Assembly (NCBI GenBank): GCA_937893145.1
Contig: CALBJW010000098.1
Location: 1 to 43,104, forward strand
Source of the DNA: an uncultured Prevotellaceae bacterium
Lineage (GTDB): Bacteria > Bacteroidota > Bacteroidia > Bacteroidales > Bacteroidaceae
Reading direction: 5' to 3'
Length of the DNA stretch: 43,104 nt
Both the position numbers and the translations under genes were made by a program. Shown here piece by piece: positions 26,709-34,855 of the stretch; position 1 is the stretch's first letter; the number at the start of each line of letters is the position of its first letter. The notes beneath the pieces were generated by a model. It did no database searches, was not told where the DNA came from, and was given only the letters and a program-made list of their open reading frames with translations.

Positions 26709-27330
26709 GGATTATCCGTTAGGATTATTAGTGGATTTATGAGCCTTTAGGCGACCACCTTTAATCATCCTCTATTATTTGTTGTTGTGATTTTTGGCAA
26801 GGATAAAATCTACGACATTTGCCTTGTTCATCCAACAACCAATTCTCACTAAAAACACCTTTAGGCCCAAAATTAATCAGCATCCCGTAACGAATTCCTG
26901 TTAATTTCATATAGGACCAGAGTTGTTTTCGTTGTTCGTCACCAACAAAGTTGAGTGACTTGAGTTCGAGAATAACTTCTCCGAGTTGTGAATCTGAAAC
27001 TACAAGATCCATTTTTCGTTTCACAGGTGTAGGACGCCCTTTGTAGTATATCGGGAAATCCTCTTGGCGATGCGGGGTGAATCCTGCATCTTCAAGTTCG
27101 ATGAATAGTCCCGCTTCATAACATAATTCATCGACATTTTCATGCCAATAGTTGTATGATTTGAAAGCACAACCTACTATTCGTGCGAACATACCACTTA
27201 TCGCCTGCTGGTATTCGGTTTCTGTCATTAATATCTTTACTTAAAATCTTTTCCACAAATGATTAGTGTTTATTTGAGCGGGTCGTCGCTTGGCTCCTCA
27301 AAATCCACTAAAAATCGATATTGAAAATCC
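26709..27330 (-). mobile_element. Gene-bearing GxxExxY element with imperfect terminal inverted repeats
   Basis: Arms of about 50 bp at 26709-26758 and 27281-27330 are imperfect reverse complements sharing GGATT, GATTnTTAGTGGATTT, TGAG, GAGCC and GCGAC. They enclose the GxxExxY gene (26761-27228), which starts 1-2 bp inside the right-hand repeat sequence and has its last ~14 codons inside the left-hand repeat sequence. Gene-less relatives at 26437-26634, 27401-27520 (partial) and 31975-32157 share both flanks. No transposase of a known type is encoded. No target-site duplication could be fixed by eye. Confidence 0.65.
26761..27228 (-). CDS. GxxExxY-family protein (PD-(D/E)XK nuclease fold)
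   Basis: The 155-aa protein matches the GxxExxY family: an N-terminal helix-rich part with NVDELCY (residues 31-37; the family Gly is Asn here) and a PD-(D/E)XK core with Asp74 in KMDLVV and Glu88-Leu-Lys90 in VILELKSL, so the nuclease-type metal site looks intact. The C-terminal LWSYMKLTGIRYGMLINFG is the usual last core strand and helix. The family is of unknown function and often has many copies per genome. The gene lies inside a repeated element, uses repeat sequence as upstream region and 3' end, and is on the same strand as the fimbrial operon. It could be a nuclease acting on the element's ends or a passenger; both are inference. Confidence 0.85.
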   Translation of the reverse strand: MTETEYQQAISGMFARIVGCAFKSYNYWHENVDELCYEAGLFIELEDAGFTPHRQEDFPIYYKGRPTPVKRKMDLVVSDSQLGEVILELKSLNFVGDEQRKQLWSYMKLTGIRYGMLINFGPKGVFSENWLLDEQGKCRRFYPCQKSQQQIIEDD

Positions 27331-27400
27331 ATACTACATGATGGAAAATCTTGTGGAGTTTTATATTTTTTTCTTTATTGTTTTTTTAAAATTTTGCTGA

Positions 27401-27520
27401 GGATTATCCGTTAGGATTTTCAGTGGATTTTGAGCCTTTAGGCGACCACCTTTAATCATCCTCTGTTATTTGTTGTTATGATTTTTGGTAAGGATTAAAA
27501 TCTTTACTTAAAATCTTTTC
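27401..27520. mobile_element. Truncated, gene-less copy of the GxxExxY element
   Basis: The left arm (GGATTATCCGTTAGGATTTT, TGAGCCTTTAGGCGACCACC) and the coding tail are present, and the copy stops at 27520 soon after TAAAATCTTTACTTAAAATC. The tail codons read FNPYQKS then a stop, so this copy has decayed. Its divergence from the other copies (different AT-rich linker at ~27331-27400) suggests it is older. The remaining gap to 27562 holds nothing recognised. Confidence 0.7.
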
Positions 27521-27562
27521 TGATTGCAAGATCTCTAACCTTTCAGCCTTACATCCCAAACT

Positions 27563-30085
27563 CTATTTCAATATCATGTCTGGATGTATCTGGTTCCAGT
27601 AGTGGGCGAAGCCGTCTCGGTAGTTTTGGTTGAACTCGCCATCAAGCTTGAGGATGTCTATGAAGGTCGGGTCTAATTCGCAGCAACGAATCATAGGGTA
27701 TCCGAAAGTTGAGAAAACATCATTGTCGGCATCGTCGGGCAGAATGAGTGTTACAGGGTCTTCTTTGTCTGCTTCTGATGGCTCGAACACTTCATCTGGG
27801 TATGCCTTTCCGTCTTTTCGGCTCTTGTAGTTCTGGGCTTCGAGACGATGGCGGAGGGTTCCAATCATATAGAGTACGCGAGGGTCGTTACGTGAGAATG
27901 TAACTGTGTCGCGAAGTTCGTCGAGTGCATTTTCCCAACTTGCTTTGTCGAGTGCATCGTTGCCATCCTGGGCTGCATAGACTACGACCTTGTTCCAAGG
28001 TGATGAGGCTGCGATGGTGTCTCGCACCTCTGGTATGTTCCATCCCTGTGCCATACAGTCGAGGAAGGTCTTCACCTTTGAATATGGATACACATCAGGG
28101 AAGAGGTTGTCGGAGAGGTAGAAGGCATCAAATATCTTGTTTGCTTTGACAAGCTGGTTTATCTGTGCCATGACAACACCTTCGTCGTTGAGGTACTCTA
28201 CATGATAACCGTCGAGGTTGCGTTCATCGTGATTGAGCTTCGTCTTTCCATCTACTCGGATATATGGAGCGAGGAGGGTGATGTCGTTCAAGTCACGCTC
28301 TGCATAGCAGTTGGCAAGGTGGTAAGCTGCAAGAGTCCAAGGTTTGCCTGTCTGTTCGTAGCACTCGTGGTCGTTGTAAGCCATCAGTGCTATTCGCTCC
28401 AGTTCGCGAGGGCGGTCGCGGAGGTAATCGAACAGATAGTAGTACATGTATGGATAAATCTTATTCTTACCTGCACGGAAGTCTGGCTCGTTCTCGTATC
28501 TGTAACATACCTCTTCTGGAGAGAGTGGGCGAGTGACTGTGTATTGGTACTTGATGAATACCTTACGGAATCGTGGCAGGTAGTGGTCGTGAACCATAGC
28601 CCAGAAGGGGAGGTTCTTTATCTGTGCTTCCTGCTGTTCGAAAGGTACGGCACTACAGATTCGGCGTATCTGCTGTGCTCGTTCTATGTTGCGGATGTCA
28701 AATGCAGAGTCTGCTTCGATACTGTCTGCTATGACGGTCCAAGGGATAATCTCGCTTGTTGCTGCATCTGGGCGGATATGGAGTTTTGAACCTACGTAGC
28801 TTGATACGTACTGGGCACGGAGATTACCAAGTGCCTGGTTGCGTGACTTTCCGCCTTCTGGTGATGCTGTACCATGAATCTGGACATTGAAGAGGCGACC
28901 AGCTGGGTCTTCCTCAATCTTTCTCAGTCCTTCGATGATATTGTCGAGGGTAAGGCGACCGATGGAGTCTGTCTCATCAATCTGTGCTGAGTTAACCTTG
29001 AAGATGAGGTTTACTGCTTCTGCACCGTCTTGTGGTTCTGAATCCAAGTGGCGTTCAAACTTTACCTTGTCGATGTCGATGTCTGGGACATTAAACTCAA
29101 GCCATCGCATAGGACGGACAGAGAATCCATCACTGATGGTGATAGTGTCTTCCTTTGCAATGCTGTTGTAGCCTTCAATCCATGAGTATGCTTGTGTAGG
29201 GTAACGGCAGTTATCCTTGACAGGCTTTAATACTTCATAGATGTTGAACTGGATGGAATCGCTTCCTCCCATTCTTGCTATGAACTGGGTCTTGTCAACG
29301 AAGCGTTCGAGTGAATCGTTGGAGAAGTCAAAACCCATCTTGCGATACTGTGTCTTGCGATACTCAGTACCGTCGATAATGTATGGGCGAATCACCTTAA
29401 AGATGCTGTCGCCTAAATTCTTGCTTTGTGTTGCGGATGTAAATCCTTCGTTTGATGCTGTTACTGCTGTAGTGTAAGGTGCTAAGCCGTAACGACACTT
29501 AGGGTCTGCATCCTTCTGGTCGATAGGAACGGTAGCCGTCACAATCTTTGTGTCGCCTACGGTGATGTCGCGAATCTTCAGTGTTCGCTTTGCTCTTGCA
29601 TAGGTACGCGCCAGTGTATCAGAAAGTTGTATGACCTTCGATTCGAGTACGGTCTGGATGATATCCCTTCCGTTGATACCATAGACCTGTTTTGACATAC
29701 CTATACCTCGTTGGTAGGTGAAGAAGTAGTCGTTGGAGTTGGTCAACAAGTCGCAGAAACCATCGTTGTCTGTGATGTAACGAGAGTCGTACTCTGACTT
29801 GTCAATGTCGAGGTCGATTACTGCTCCTGCATTCTGTGCAAGCTTGTTGAAGAGTTTCTGACCTTTTGCCTTGTTGTTGAACACATAGAGTTCACAACCT
29901 GGACCAACGGACAACAAGAGGTTGTTGCCAACGGAGTCCTTTACATCATCCATCTCTTTCACAACCTTTATTTGAACCTTCATGACACGATTGCCCTGAG
30001 CCAAAGCCCCGGATGGAGCTATGGCACAGAGAATCATGACTATAAGAGTTCGAATTGATCGTATGAATGATTTCGACGGATGCAT
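27563..30085 (-). CDS. Exported fimbrial-locus protein with OmpA-like domain
   Basis: The 840-aa protein has a signal peptide (RTLIVMILCAIAPSGALAQ). An OmpA/MotB-like peptidoglycan-binding segment is visible at ~358-431 (VNLIFKVNSAQIDETDS, VQIHGTASPEGGKSRNQ, LGNLRAQYVSSYV). The first 350 residues are beta-rich without a recognised domain, and the last 400 are helical and Tyr-rich (YMYYYLFDYLRDRPRELERI), TPR-like in feel. Proteins with OmpA-like segments next to DUF3575 proteins are common in Bacteroidales fimbrial loci; anchoring the assembly to the cell wall is a reasonable inference. It lies 8 bp after the DUF3575 gene. Confidence 0.7.
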   Translation of the reverse strand: MHPSKSFIRSIRTLIVMILCAIAPSGALAQGNRVMKVQIKVVKEMDDVKDSVGNNLLLSVGPGCELYVFNNKAKGQKLFNKLAQNAGAVIDLDIDKSEYDSRYITDNDGFCDLLTNSNDYFFTYQRGIGMSKQVYGINGRDIIQTVLESKVIQLSDTLARTYARAKRTLKIRDITVGDTKIVTATVPIDQKDADPKCRYGLAPYTTAVTASNEGFTSATQSKNLGDSIFKVIRPYIIDGTEYRKTQYRKMGFDFSNDSLERFVDKTQFIARMGGSDSIQFNIYEVLKPVKDNCRYPTQAYSWIEGYNSIAKEDTITISDGFSVRPMRWLEFNVPDIDIDKVKFERHLDSEPQDGAEAVNLIFKVNSAQIDETDSIGRLTLDNIIEGLRKIEEDPAGRLFNVQIHGTASPEGGKSRNQALGNLRAQYVSSYVGSKLHIRPDAATSEIIPWTVIADSIEADSAFDIRNIERAQQIRRICSAVPFEQQEAQIKNLPFWAMVHDHYLPRFRKVFIKYQYTVTRPLSPEEVCYRYENEPDFRAGKNKIYPYMYYYLFDYLRDRPRELERIALMAYNDHECYEQTGKPWTLAAYHLANCYAERDLNDITLLAPYIRVDGKTKLNHDERNLDGYHVEYLNDEGVVMAQINQLVKANKIFDAFYLSDNLFPDVYPYSKVKTFLDCMAQGWNIPEVRDTIAASSPWNKVVVYAAQDGNDALDKASWENALDELRDTVTFSRNDPRVLYMIGTLRHRLEAQNYKSRKDGKAYPDEVFEPSEADKEDPVTLILPDDADNDVFSTFGYPMIRCCELDPTFIDILKLDGEFNQNYRDGFAHYWNQIHPDMILK

Positions 30086-30093
30086 ATCAGTTA

Positions 30094-30624
30094 TTATTTA
30101 ATAATGTATATGAATGAGAGACCGACTTTGTAAGGGATGAGTGAATAGCCATGTTCGTTGTGCTTCTTACTTGTGTAGGTGTCACCAACATAGTAGCGAT
30201 GGTGAGTGTAGTAAGCTGCGGCTAATCCACCATGTACCTCCATAGACCAGTGCTGGTTTAGGTAAAAGTCGTATCCAAAGGTAAAACCTCCGCAAAATGC
30301 ATCTCCCTTATATACTTTACTGCCTACCGTCATGTCGTACATAGCAGCTGTGCCGCTAACGCCGACAAAGAACTTAGACATAGGGCGTCCTAACCAGTAA
30401 CGAAGTTCTGGAGTAACACCAAGCATTTTTATTCCCATCCAATATGGCTCATAGTTGCCAAATACTGAGAGTCCTACAGATGTACGCTCTCCAACAACGA
30501 GGTCAACACCTACATTAGGAGTAAGCAATGCATCCTGCAAAGCATCAGTCTTGACAGATATGATTTGAGCATTCATCGTGAGTGATGATGCTACGAATGC
30601 TATTATGATGGAAATGAAACGCAT
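30094..30624 (-). CDS. DUF3575-type outer-membrane barrel protein
   Basis: The 176-aa protein has a signal peptide (MRFISIIIAFVASSLTMNAQ) and an eight-strand-like barrel sequence: VKTDALQDALLTPNVGVDLVVG, TPELRYWLGRPMSKFFVGVSG, GFTFGYDFYLNQHWSMEVHGG and GLSFIYIIK at the C-terminus. The KTDAL...TPNVGVDL start is typical of DUF3575 proteins found beside fimbrillin genes. It lies between a fimbrillin gene (18 bp upstream) and the OmpA-like gene. Its role in assembly is unproven. Confidence 0.8.
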   Translation of the reverse strand: MRFISIIIAFVASSLTMNAQIISVKTDALQDALLTPNVGVDLVVGERTSVGLSVFGNYEPYWMGIKMLGVTPELRYWLGRPMSKFFVGVSGTAAMYDMTVGSKVYKGDAFCGGFTFGYDFYLNQHWSMEVHGGLAAAYYTHHRYYVGDTYTSKKHNEHGYSLIPYKVGLSFIYIIK

Positions 30625-30642
30625 TTATAGATAGGGTGTTTA

Positions 30643-31911
30643 TTAGAATTCGATAACAGGACCGTTAACCTTAACCCATGGAGTGAGAGTTGCAGTAATC
30701 TCAATCTTACGTGGACCGTTAACCTTGATTGTGATAATGTAAGCCTTACCAGCTTCGAATGAAGCACCGTCTGCAAGTGCCAATGGGATATCCTTAACGT
30801 CTGTCTTTACGGCACGAGTTTTTGCAGGTTCTGGAACAACTTCATCTGTGTTCTCATCTGTTGGTTCAGTAGGAGTTACATCTGGGTTTTCTGGCTCAGT
30901 TGGCTCGTCTGGGTTCACATCTGGGTTTTCTGGTTCTGTTGGTTCGTCAGGGTTTACATCTGGGTTCTCTGGCTCAGTTGGTTCTGCAGGTTCTGCTTCA
31001 TCATGCTGAGTCATTGCGAGACGCAAAACGAACTCCTTCTGTGGATAAATCATCAAGCCAGAACCCAAGTTGATAGGTTCGCCCAATTTGCCGTTCTCAA
31101 CCTTTGTGTCACATGGCAAAGCTTCTGAATTAAGTGTAAGGTCTGCCTTTGCTTCGCCAGAAAGAACGAGGTGAGCTGCTGGAGTTTCATATACGGTACC
31201 ACGGTCTGCAATGTTAAGAGTGCAGCTTGTAGGAACATCAAGAAGCTCTACTTTATCAAGTGTCATAGGAATAACAGTTTCTCCTTCTTCTGCTTCAGCC
31301 TGCTCTACCTGGAAGATAAGACGAGTAAGCATGTGGTCAAGCTTGAGGTTAGGATTTGACTTCTGTTCTTCCTGACGGAAATAGTTTGCACTGTAAGCTA
31401 ATGGTTCATCGCTTGTAGCCACACCCCAGATGATGTCTGTTTCACCATCGATAGTGTAGTCAACAGAAACCTTAGTACCATCCTCGTTTATCTTTGCTTC
31501 TTCTGAATGAGGATAGTAGCCATAGAAGTCATAGTTGTACTTCAAGAACGCAGGATAGTAGTATCTTTTGCCTTCCCAAGTGATGTTGCTTCTTACATCT
31601 ACAGCATCGCCAGCTTTGTTAGCCTTGACATTGTTCATGATGATAGCTGGGTCTTCATCAGAATCGTTATTCCAGTTGATAACTGTTTCACCTTCATTGT
31701 TTGAAGACTTAGCTACGCAATAAATACCCATGCCTTCGATAGCATCGTTGTTTTCGATAGCAGCACGAGTGCTGAGGGATGGAGCACCTGAAGAGAGAAC
31801 GATCTCTACTTCGCTGTTTCCTGGAACGAAAGGAACCTGATAAAGGTCATCGCTACAACTTGCAAGAACCATTGCGATTGATGCAAATGAGAGGAAGATT
31901 GATTTTTTCAT
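30643..31911 (-). CDS. Fimbrillin-family lipoprotein with Pro/Glu tandem repeats
   Basis: The 422-aa protein has a lipobox (AMVLASC, Cys19), PSLSTRAAI with Arg49, FYGYYPHSEE, and LKLDHMLTRLIFQVE. Inside the C-terminal domain sits a three-unit repeat of 13 residues (EPTEPENPDVNPD), encoded by a 39-bp tandem repeat, followed by KTRAVKTDVKDIPLAL and final strands ending TLTPWVKVNGPVIEF. Unlike the tails of the other array, this repeat is an insertion before the last strands, so it probably loops out of the fold. It follows the gene-less element at 31975-32157. Confidence 0.88.
   Translation of the reverse strand: MKKSIFLSFASIAMVLASCSDDLYQVPFVPGNSEVEIVLSSGAPSLSTRAAIENNDAIEGMGIYCVAKSSNNEGETVINWNNDSDEDPAIIMNNVKANKAGDAVDVRSNITWEGKRYYYPAFLKYNYDFYGYYPHSEEAKINEDGTKVSVDYTIDGETDIIWGVATSDEPLAYSANYFRQEEQKSNPNLKLDHMLTRLIFQVEQAEAEEGETVIPMTLDKVELLDVPTSCTLNIADRGTVYETPAAHLVLSGEAKADLTLNSEALPCDTKVENGKLGEPINLGSGLMIYPQKEFVLRLAMTQHDEAEPAEPTEPENPDVNPDEPTEPENPDVNPDEPTEPENPDVTPTEPTDENTDEVVPEPAKTRAVKTDVKDIPLALADGASFEAGKAYIITIKVNGPRKIEITATLTPWVKVNGPVIEF
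30866..30990. repeat. 39-bp tandem repeat in a fimbrillin gene
   Basis: Units align at ACATCTGGG starting 30878, 30917 and 30956, giving an exact 39-bp period, and each encodes PDVNPDEPTEPEN or a close variant. Copy number could change without a frameshift because 39 is a multiple of three. Confidence 0.8.
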
Positions 31912-31974
31912 AATTTAATAATAATAAGTTTTGTTTATACTTTTGGTTTTATTTCTAAAGTAAATTTCAAGTGA

Positions 31975-32157
31975 GGATTTGTCTGTTGATTTTTAGTGGA
32001 TTTTGAGCCGATAGGCGACCACTATTAATCATCCCCGTTTATTTGTTGTTGAGATTTTTGGTAAGGATTAAAATCTTTACTTAAAATCATTTCCACAAAT
32101 GTTTTAGTGTTTATTTGAGAGGTCGTCGCGTGGCTCCTCAAAATCCACTAAATATCC
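31975..32157. mobile_element. Gene-less GxxExxY element between fimbrillin genes
   Basis: This 183-bp copy has a left arm with TTAGTGGATTTTGAGCCG and AGGCGACCAC and a right arm AGGTCGTCGCGTGGCTCCTC with AAAATCCACTAAATATCC. On the minus strand the retained gene tail reads FNPYQKSQQQINGDD then stop, open and conserved, followed directly by the upstream-flank sequence TTTTAAGTAAAGATTTTAAT. It stands alone, not in the tandem cluster 4.5 kb away, and splits two fimbrillin genes of one strand with no gene loss on either side. Confidence 0.75.
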
Positions 32158-32186
32158 AACCTAAAATCTAAACTAAAGTCAAGTTT

Positions 32187-33404
32187 CTATTTCTTTGCAG
32201 GATAGAAGTATTCGTCTGTTTCGATTGTGATGCCGCCACCATCTTTCCAGTGTTCGAGTGATGTGGTGAGGATGATGTCGCTCAAACCATTGACTGTGAT
32301 AGTGATATGGTAAGAACTGCCTCGTGCAAAAATGGCATCACCGCTCAGCTTTACTGGTAACTCCGCTCTGAGCTCTAATGGCTCACGGTCTTCACCCATA
32401 GGGAAGAGGTATGTGATGAAAAGTTGATAGCTCTTTTCATTTGGATTGACAAAGAGTGCATCACCAAGAAGGGCTTCTTTTGCGCTCTCGCCTTCTGTAT
32501 GAAGGGTGAAAGGTTCGAAATCTTTCAAGAGTGGTTTGCCATCTTCTGATGGTTCGTCGTTCTTTACCTTCAAACTCAATTCTTTTGTAGCATTGTCCCA
32601 TGCTACGATGCTTTCTGGAGTGCGAAGCTTGTCGTCGTTGTAGGCAACAGTGAGTTCGCCCTTATACTTGGAAACGATGTTGATGTCCTTGACAATCATA
32701 CCTTCTGCATTGGTGTGACCTGGTACAACACCGAATGTGAATCGGGTGAGAAGGTGCTCCATGTTTATGTTTGGAATGATGCCAAGACGTGATGTCTTTG
32801 CTGAATAGCCTCTTGAGTTGTCGAGCAATGAGTCGGCTGATGTCTTGGTTGCCTTACCTGCCAAAAGGTCTTGGCTTCCGTCTATGGTGAAGTTGACTAC
32901 CTTTGTAGTGTCGCCACTGATCTTGTTTGTGATTACAGGATGACCTTCAGCAGTATATTCATTTGCTGCATCGTCGATGTAGAACAAAAAGAAGTCGGAA
33001 CGAGTACCGTCTGTTGGGTAATACTTCTTTTCGTGTCCGTTGTACGACTGGTAGTCTAAGTACCATTTGCCATCATTTCTATATACAGGGCGACAGAAGC
33101 TTGTGCCGTTGAAAGGTTCGCCGAGTAATTCCGAATTGGTATATCCCCAAACTGGCTGGTTCTTGCCAGGAACATTGGTCATGAGGAGATAGAGATTTTC
33201 TGATCTCCATTTGTTTGTTTCGGCGGTTGTTCCACCTACAGTACCTGTACCACGAGTCTGCGATACGCTTGCAGACGAGAAGTTGAGCGAGAGGTTGATA
33301 GCATCCTTGTTCTCGCCTTGCTGCTCTATGTCAAGTTCTGACTTACATCCCACAAGCAGTATTGTGAGAAGTGCTGAGATTGTGTATTTTGAAATATATT
33401 TCAT
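32187..33404 (-). CDS. Fimbrillin-family lipoprotein
   Basis: The start at 33404 (405 aa) was chosen because it opens a lipoprotein signal (MKYISKYTISALLTILLVGC, Cys20) and avoids a 32-bp overlap with the upstream gene that the start at 33455 would create. SVSQTRGTG (Arg51) is the candidate processing site. NMEHLLTRFTFGVV is the family core strand, and the C-terminal SYHITITVNGLSDIILTTSLEHW matches the last strands of the group. It lies 19 bp downstream of the next fimbrillin gene. A structural subunit is likely; which layer of the fimbria is unknown. Confidence 0.85.
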   Translation of the reverse strand: MKYISKYTISALLTILLVGCKSELDIEQQGENKDAINLSLNFSSASVSQTRGTGTVGGTTAETNKWRSENLYLLMTNVPGKNQPVWGYTNSELLGEPFNGTSFCRPVYRNDGKWYLDYQSYNGHEKKYYPTDGTRSDFFLFYIDDAANEYTAEGHPVITNKISGDTTKVVNFTIDGSQDLLAGKATKTSADSLLDNSRGYSAKTSRLGIIPNINMEHLLTRFTFGVVPGHTNAEGMIVKDINIVSKYKGELTVAYNDDKLRTPESIVAWDNATKELSLKVKNDEPSEDGKPLLKDFEPFTLHTEGESAKEALLGDALFVNPNEKSYQLFITYLFPMGEDREPLELRAELPVKLSGDAIFARGSSYHITITVNGLSDIILTTSLEHWKDGGGITIETDEYFYPAKK

Positions 33405-33423
33405 ATATAAATATTGTTTCTTG

Positions 33424-34833
33424 TCAATAGTCTTCTTCGTCTCCACCGACTTCAATCTTGTTGTCTATTCCGTCGCCATCATCGTCTGTAACCCAACTCT
33501 TTAGGTTGAGGGTAGCAGTGATTTCCTGTGGTCCATACACGCTAATAAGAATGGTGTAGGCATGGCCTGCAAGGAATGGTTGGAAACTGCCACTCGCCAA
33601 GTCTTGATACTTGATGTTGTATGTCACATCGTTCAAGGAGTATGGTTCGTGGTTCAGTGTTATCTTTCCGTTTTCATCGGTTTTGAAGTCGAGGAAGTCG
33701 ATTGCCATTCGAACCTCGTATTCATCAGCAGGAGGCAACAAGATAGGTTTTCCAAGATTCTTGATGGCTGTTGATGATATGTGGAACTGTGCATCCTCAT
33801 CTTTATATGTATAAAGTGGATCTGTAGTCAGTTCTTCCCATCCTCCATTGCTTGCATCGTTGGCTCTGATGGTGTCCAGTTTGAGCTGTAGATACTTCAT
33901 GTTGTTGTCAAACACAAGGAGCTGGTTGCTTTCAACATCTGAGTTGTATGTTGCTGCATCCCATTTGTCGTTGGCGATGGTAAGTGTACCGCGATGCTTA
34001 GAACGAATCTTTATCGAGCGTACAACTACCGACTTGAAGAAGTCGTTTCCTTCACCACCTGTAGCACCACATATCTGGAAGTCCAGACGGCTGAGAAGGT
34101 GGTTGGCATTGAATATAGGATGAATCTGATGGTGTCCAGAGACGCTGCTGTACAGAATCTCCTGTCCATAGTTCTTCATCACGAGTCTCTGGTCTTCGTT
34201 TGGAAGTCTGTTTATTGCTTCTTCAAACTGCTCATCGTTGTGGGAAGCGAAGGAATGTATCACATCCTGCGAACCATCAATGTCGATGTCTATCTTGACC
34301 TTGTTGTCGCTTGTGACTTTAAGGGTGTTCTCTAAAGCACAGTCATCGGCAAAGTATGTGAAGAACTTATACTTCCAGTTCTGTCTGTTGAAGTTGTAGT
34401 ACTTTGTCTGCTTTATACCGTTTTCGTTGACAAACATCACTTGACCATTTCCTCCTACGAGTTTCATTGGCTGATTGTATAGCAATGTGTGCAAGGTGTC
34501 TTTTTTCGTGTAATCTGCGTAACCAAGTGCATCAGAACGAGAGAAAGAGTTGTCGGAGAGGAAAGCAAAGGTCTTAAATTCTGCATCAAGCCAGTGCTTT
34601 GAGTCAAGGTTGTAGTCGTAGAACACTCCTGTACCTCTTGTGGAAATGCTATATTGTGGGTCTCCAAATACAGGTATAATAGGAGTCGGTGCGTTGGAAC
34701 CTTCTATTGTGGACAATTCCTTGTTCATATAGGAGTCGTCGTATTCAATATCAGGAAAACTTTCCTTGCATGCGGTTAGCATGAGAAGCAAGCCGCACAA
34801 TACAAATGGAAATATGTTGTTAAATCTTTTCAT
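33424..34833 (-). CDS. Fimbrillin-family lipoprotein
   Basis: The 469-aa protein, the largest fimbrillin here, has a lipobox (LLMLTAC, Cys22), YSISTRGTG with Arg66, FFTYFADDC in place of the YYPY motif, and NANHLLSRLDFQIC. The C-terminal YTILISVYGPQEITATLNLKSW is followed by an acidic end (DDDGDGIDNKIEVGGDEEDY). Its STRGTG and that of the following gene (QTRGTG) suggest these two are a related pair. It lies 22 bp after the DUF5119-like gene. Confidence 0.85.
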   Translation of the reverse strand: MKRFNNIFPFVLCGLLLMLTACKESFPDIEYDDSYMNKELSTIEGSNAPTPIIPVFGDPQYSISTRGTGVFYDYNLDSKHWLDAEFKTFAFLSDNSFSRSDALGYADYTKKDTLHTLLYNQPMKLVGGNGQVMFVNENGIKQTKYYNFNRQNWKYKFFTYFADDCALENTLKVTSDNKVKIDIDIDGSQDVIHSFASHNDEQFEEAINRLPNEDQRLVMKNYGQEILYSSVSGHHQIHPIFNANHLLSRLDFQICGATGGEGNDFFKSVVVRSIKIRSKHRGTLTIANDKWDAATYNSDVESNQLLVFDNNMKYLQLKLDTIRANDASNGGWEELTTDPLYTYKDEDAQFHISSTAIKNLGKPILLPPADEYEVRMAIDFLDFKTDENGKITLNHEPYSLNDVTYNIKYQDLASGSFQPFLAGHAYTILISVYGPQEITATLNLKSWVTDDDGDGIDNKIEVGGDEEDY

Positions 34834-34855
34834 CAGTTACACCTTATTATATATA

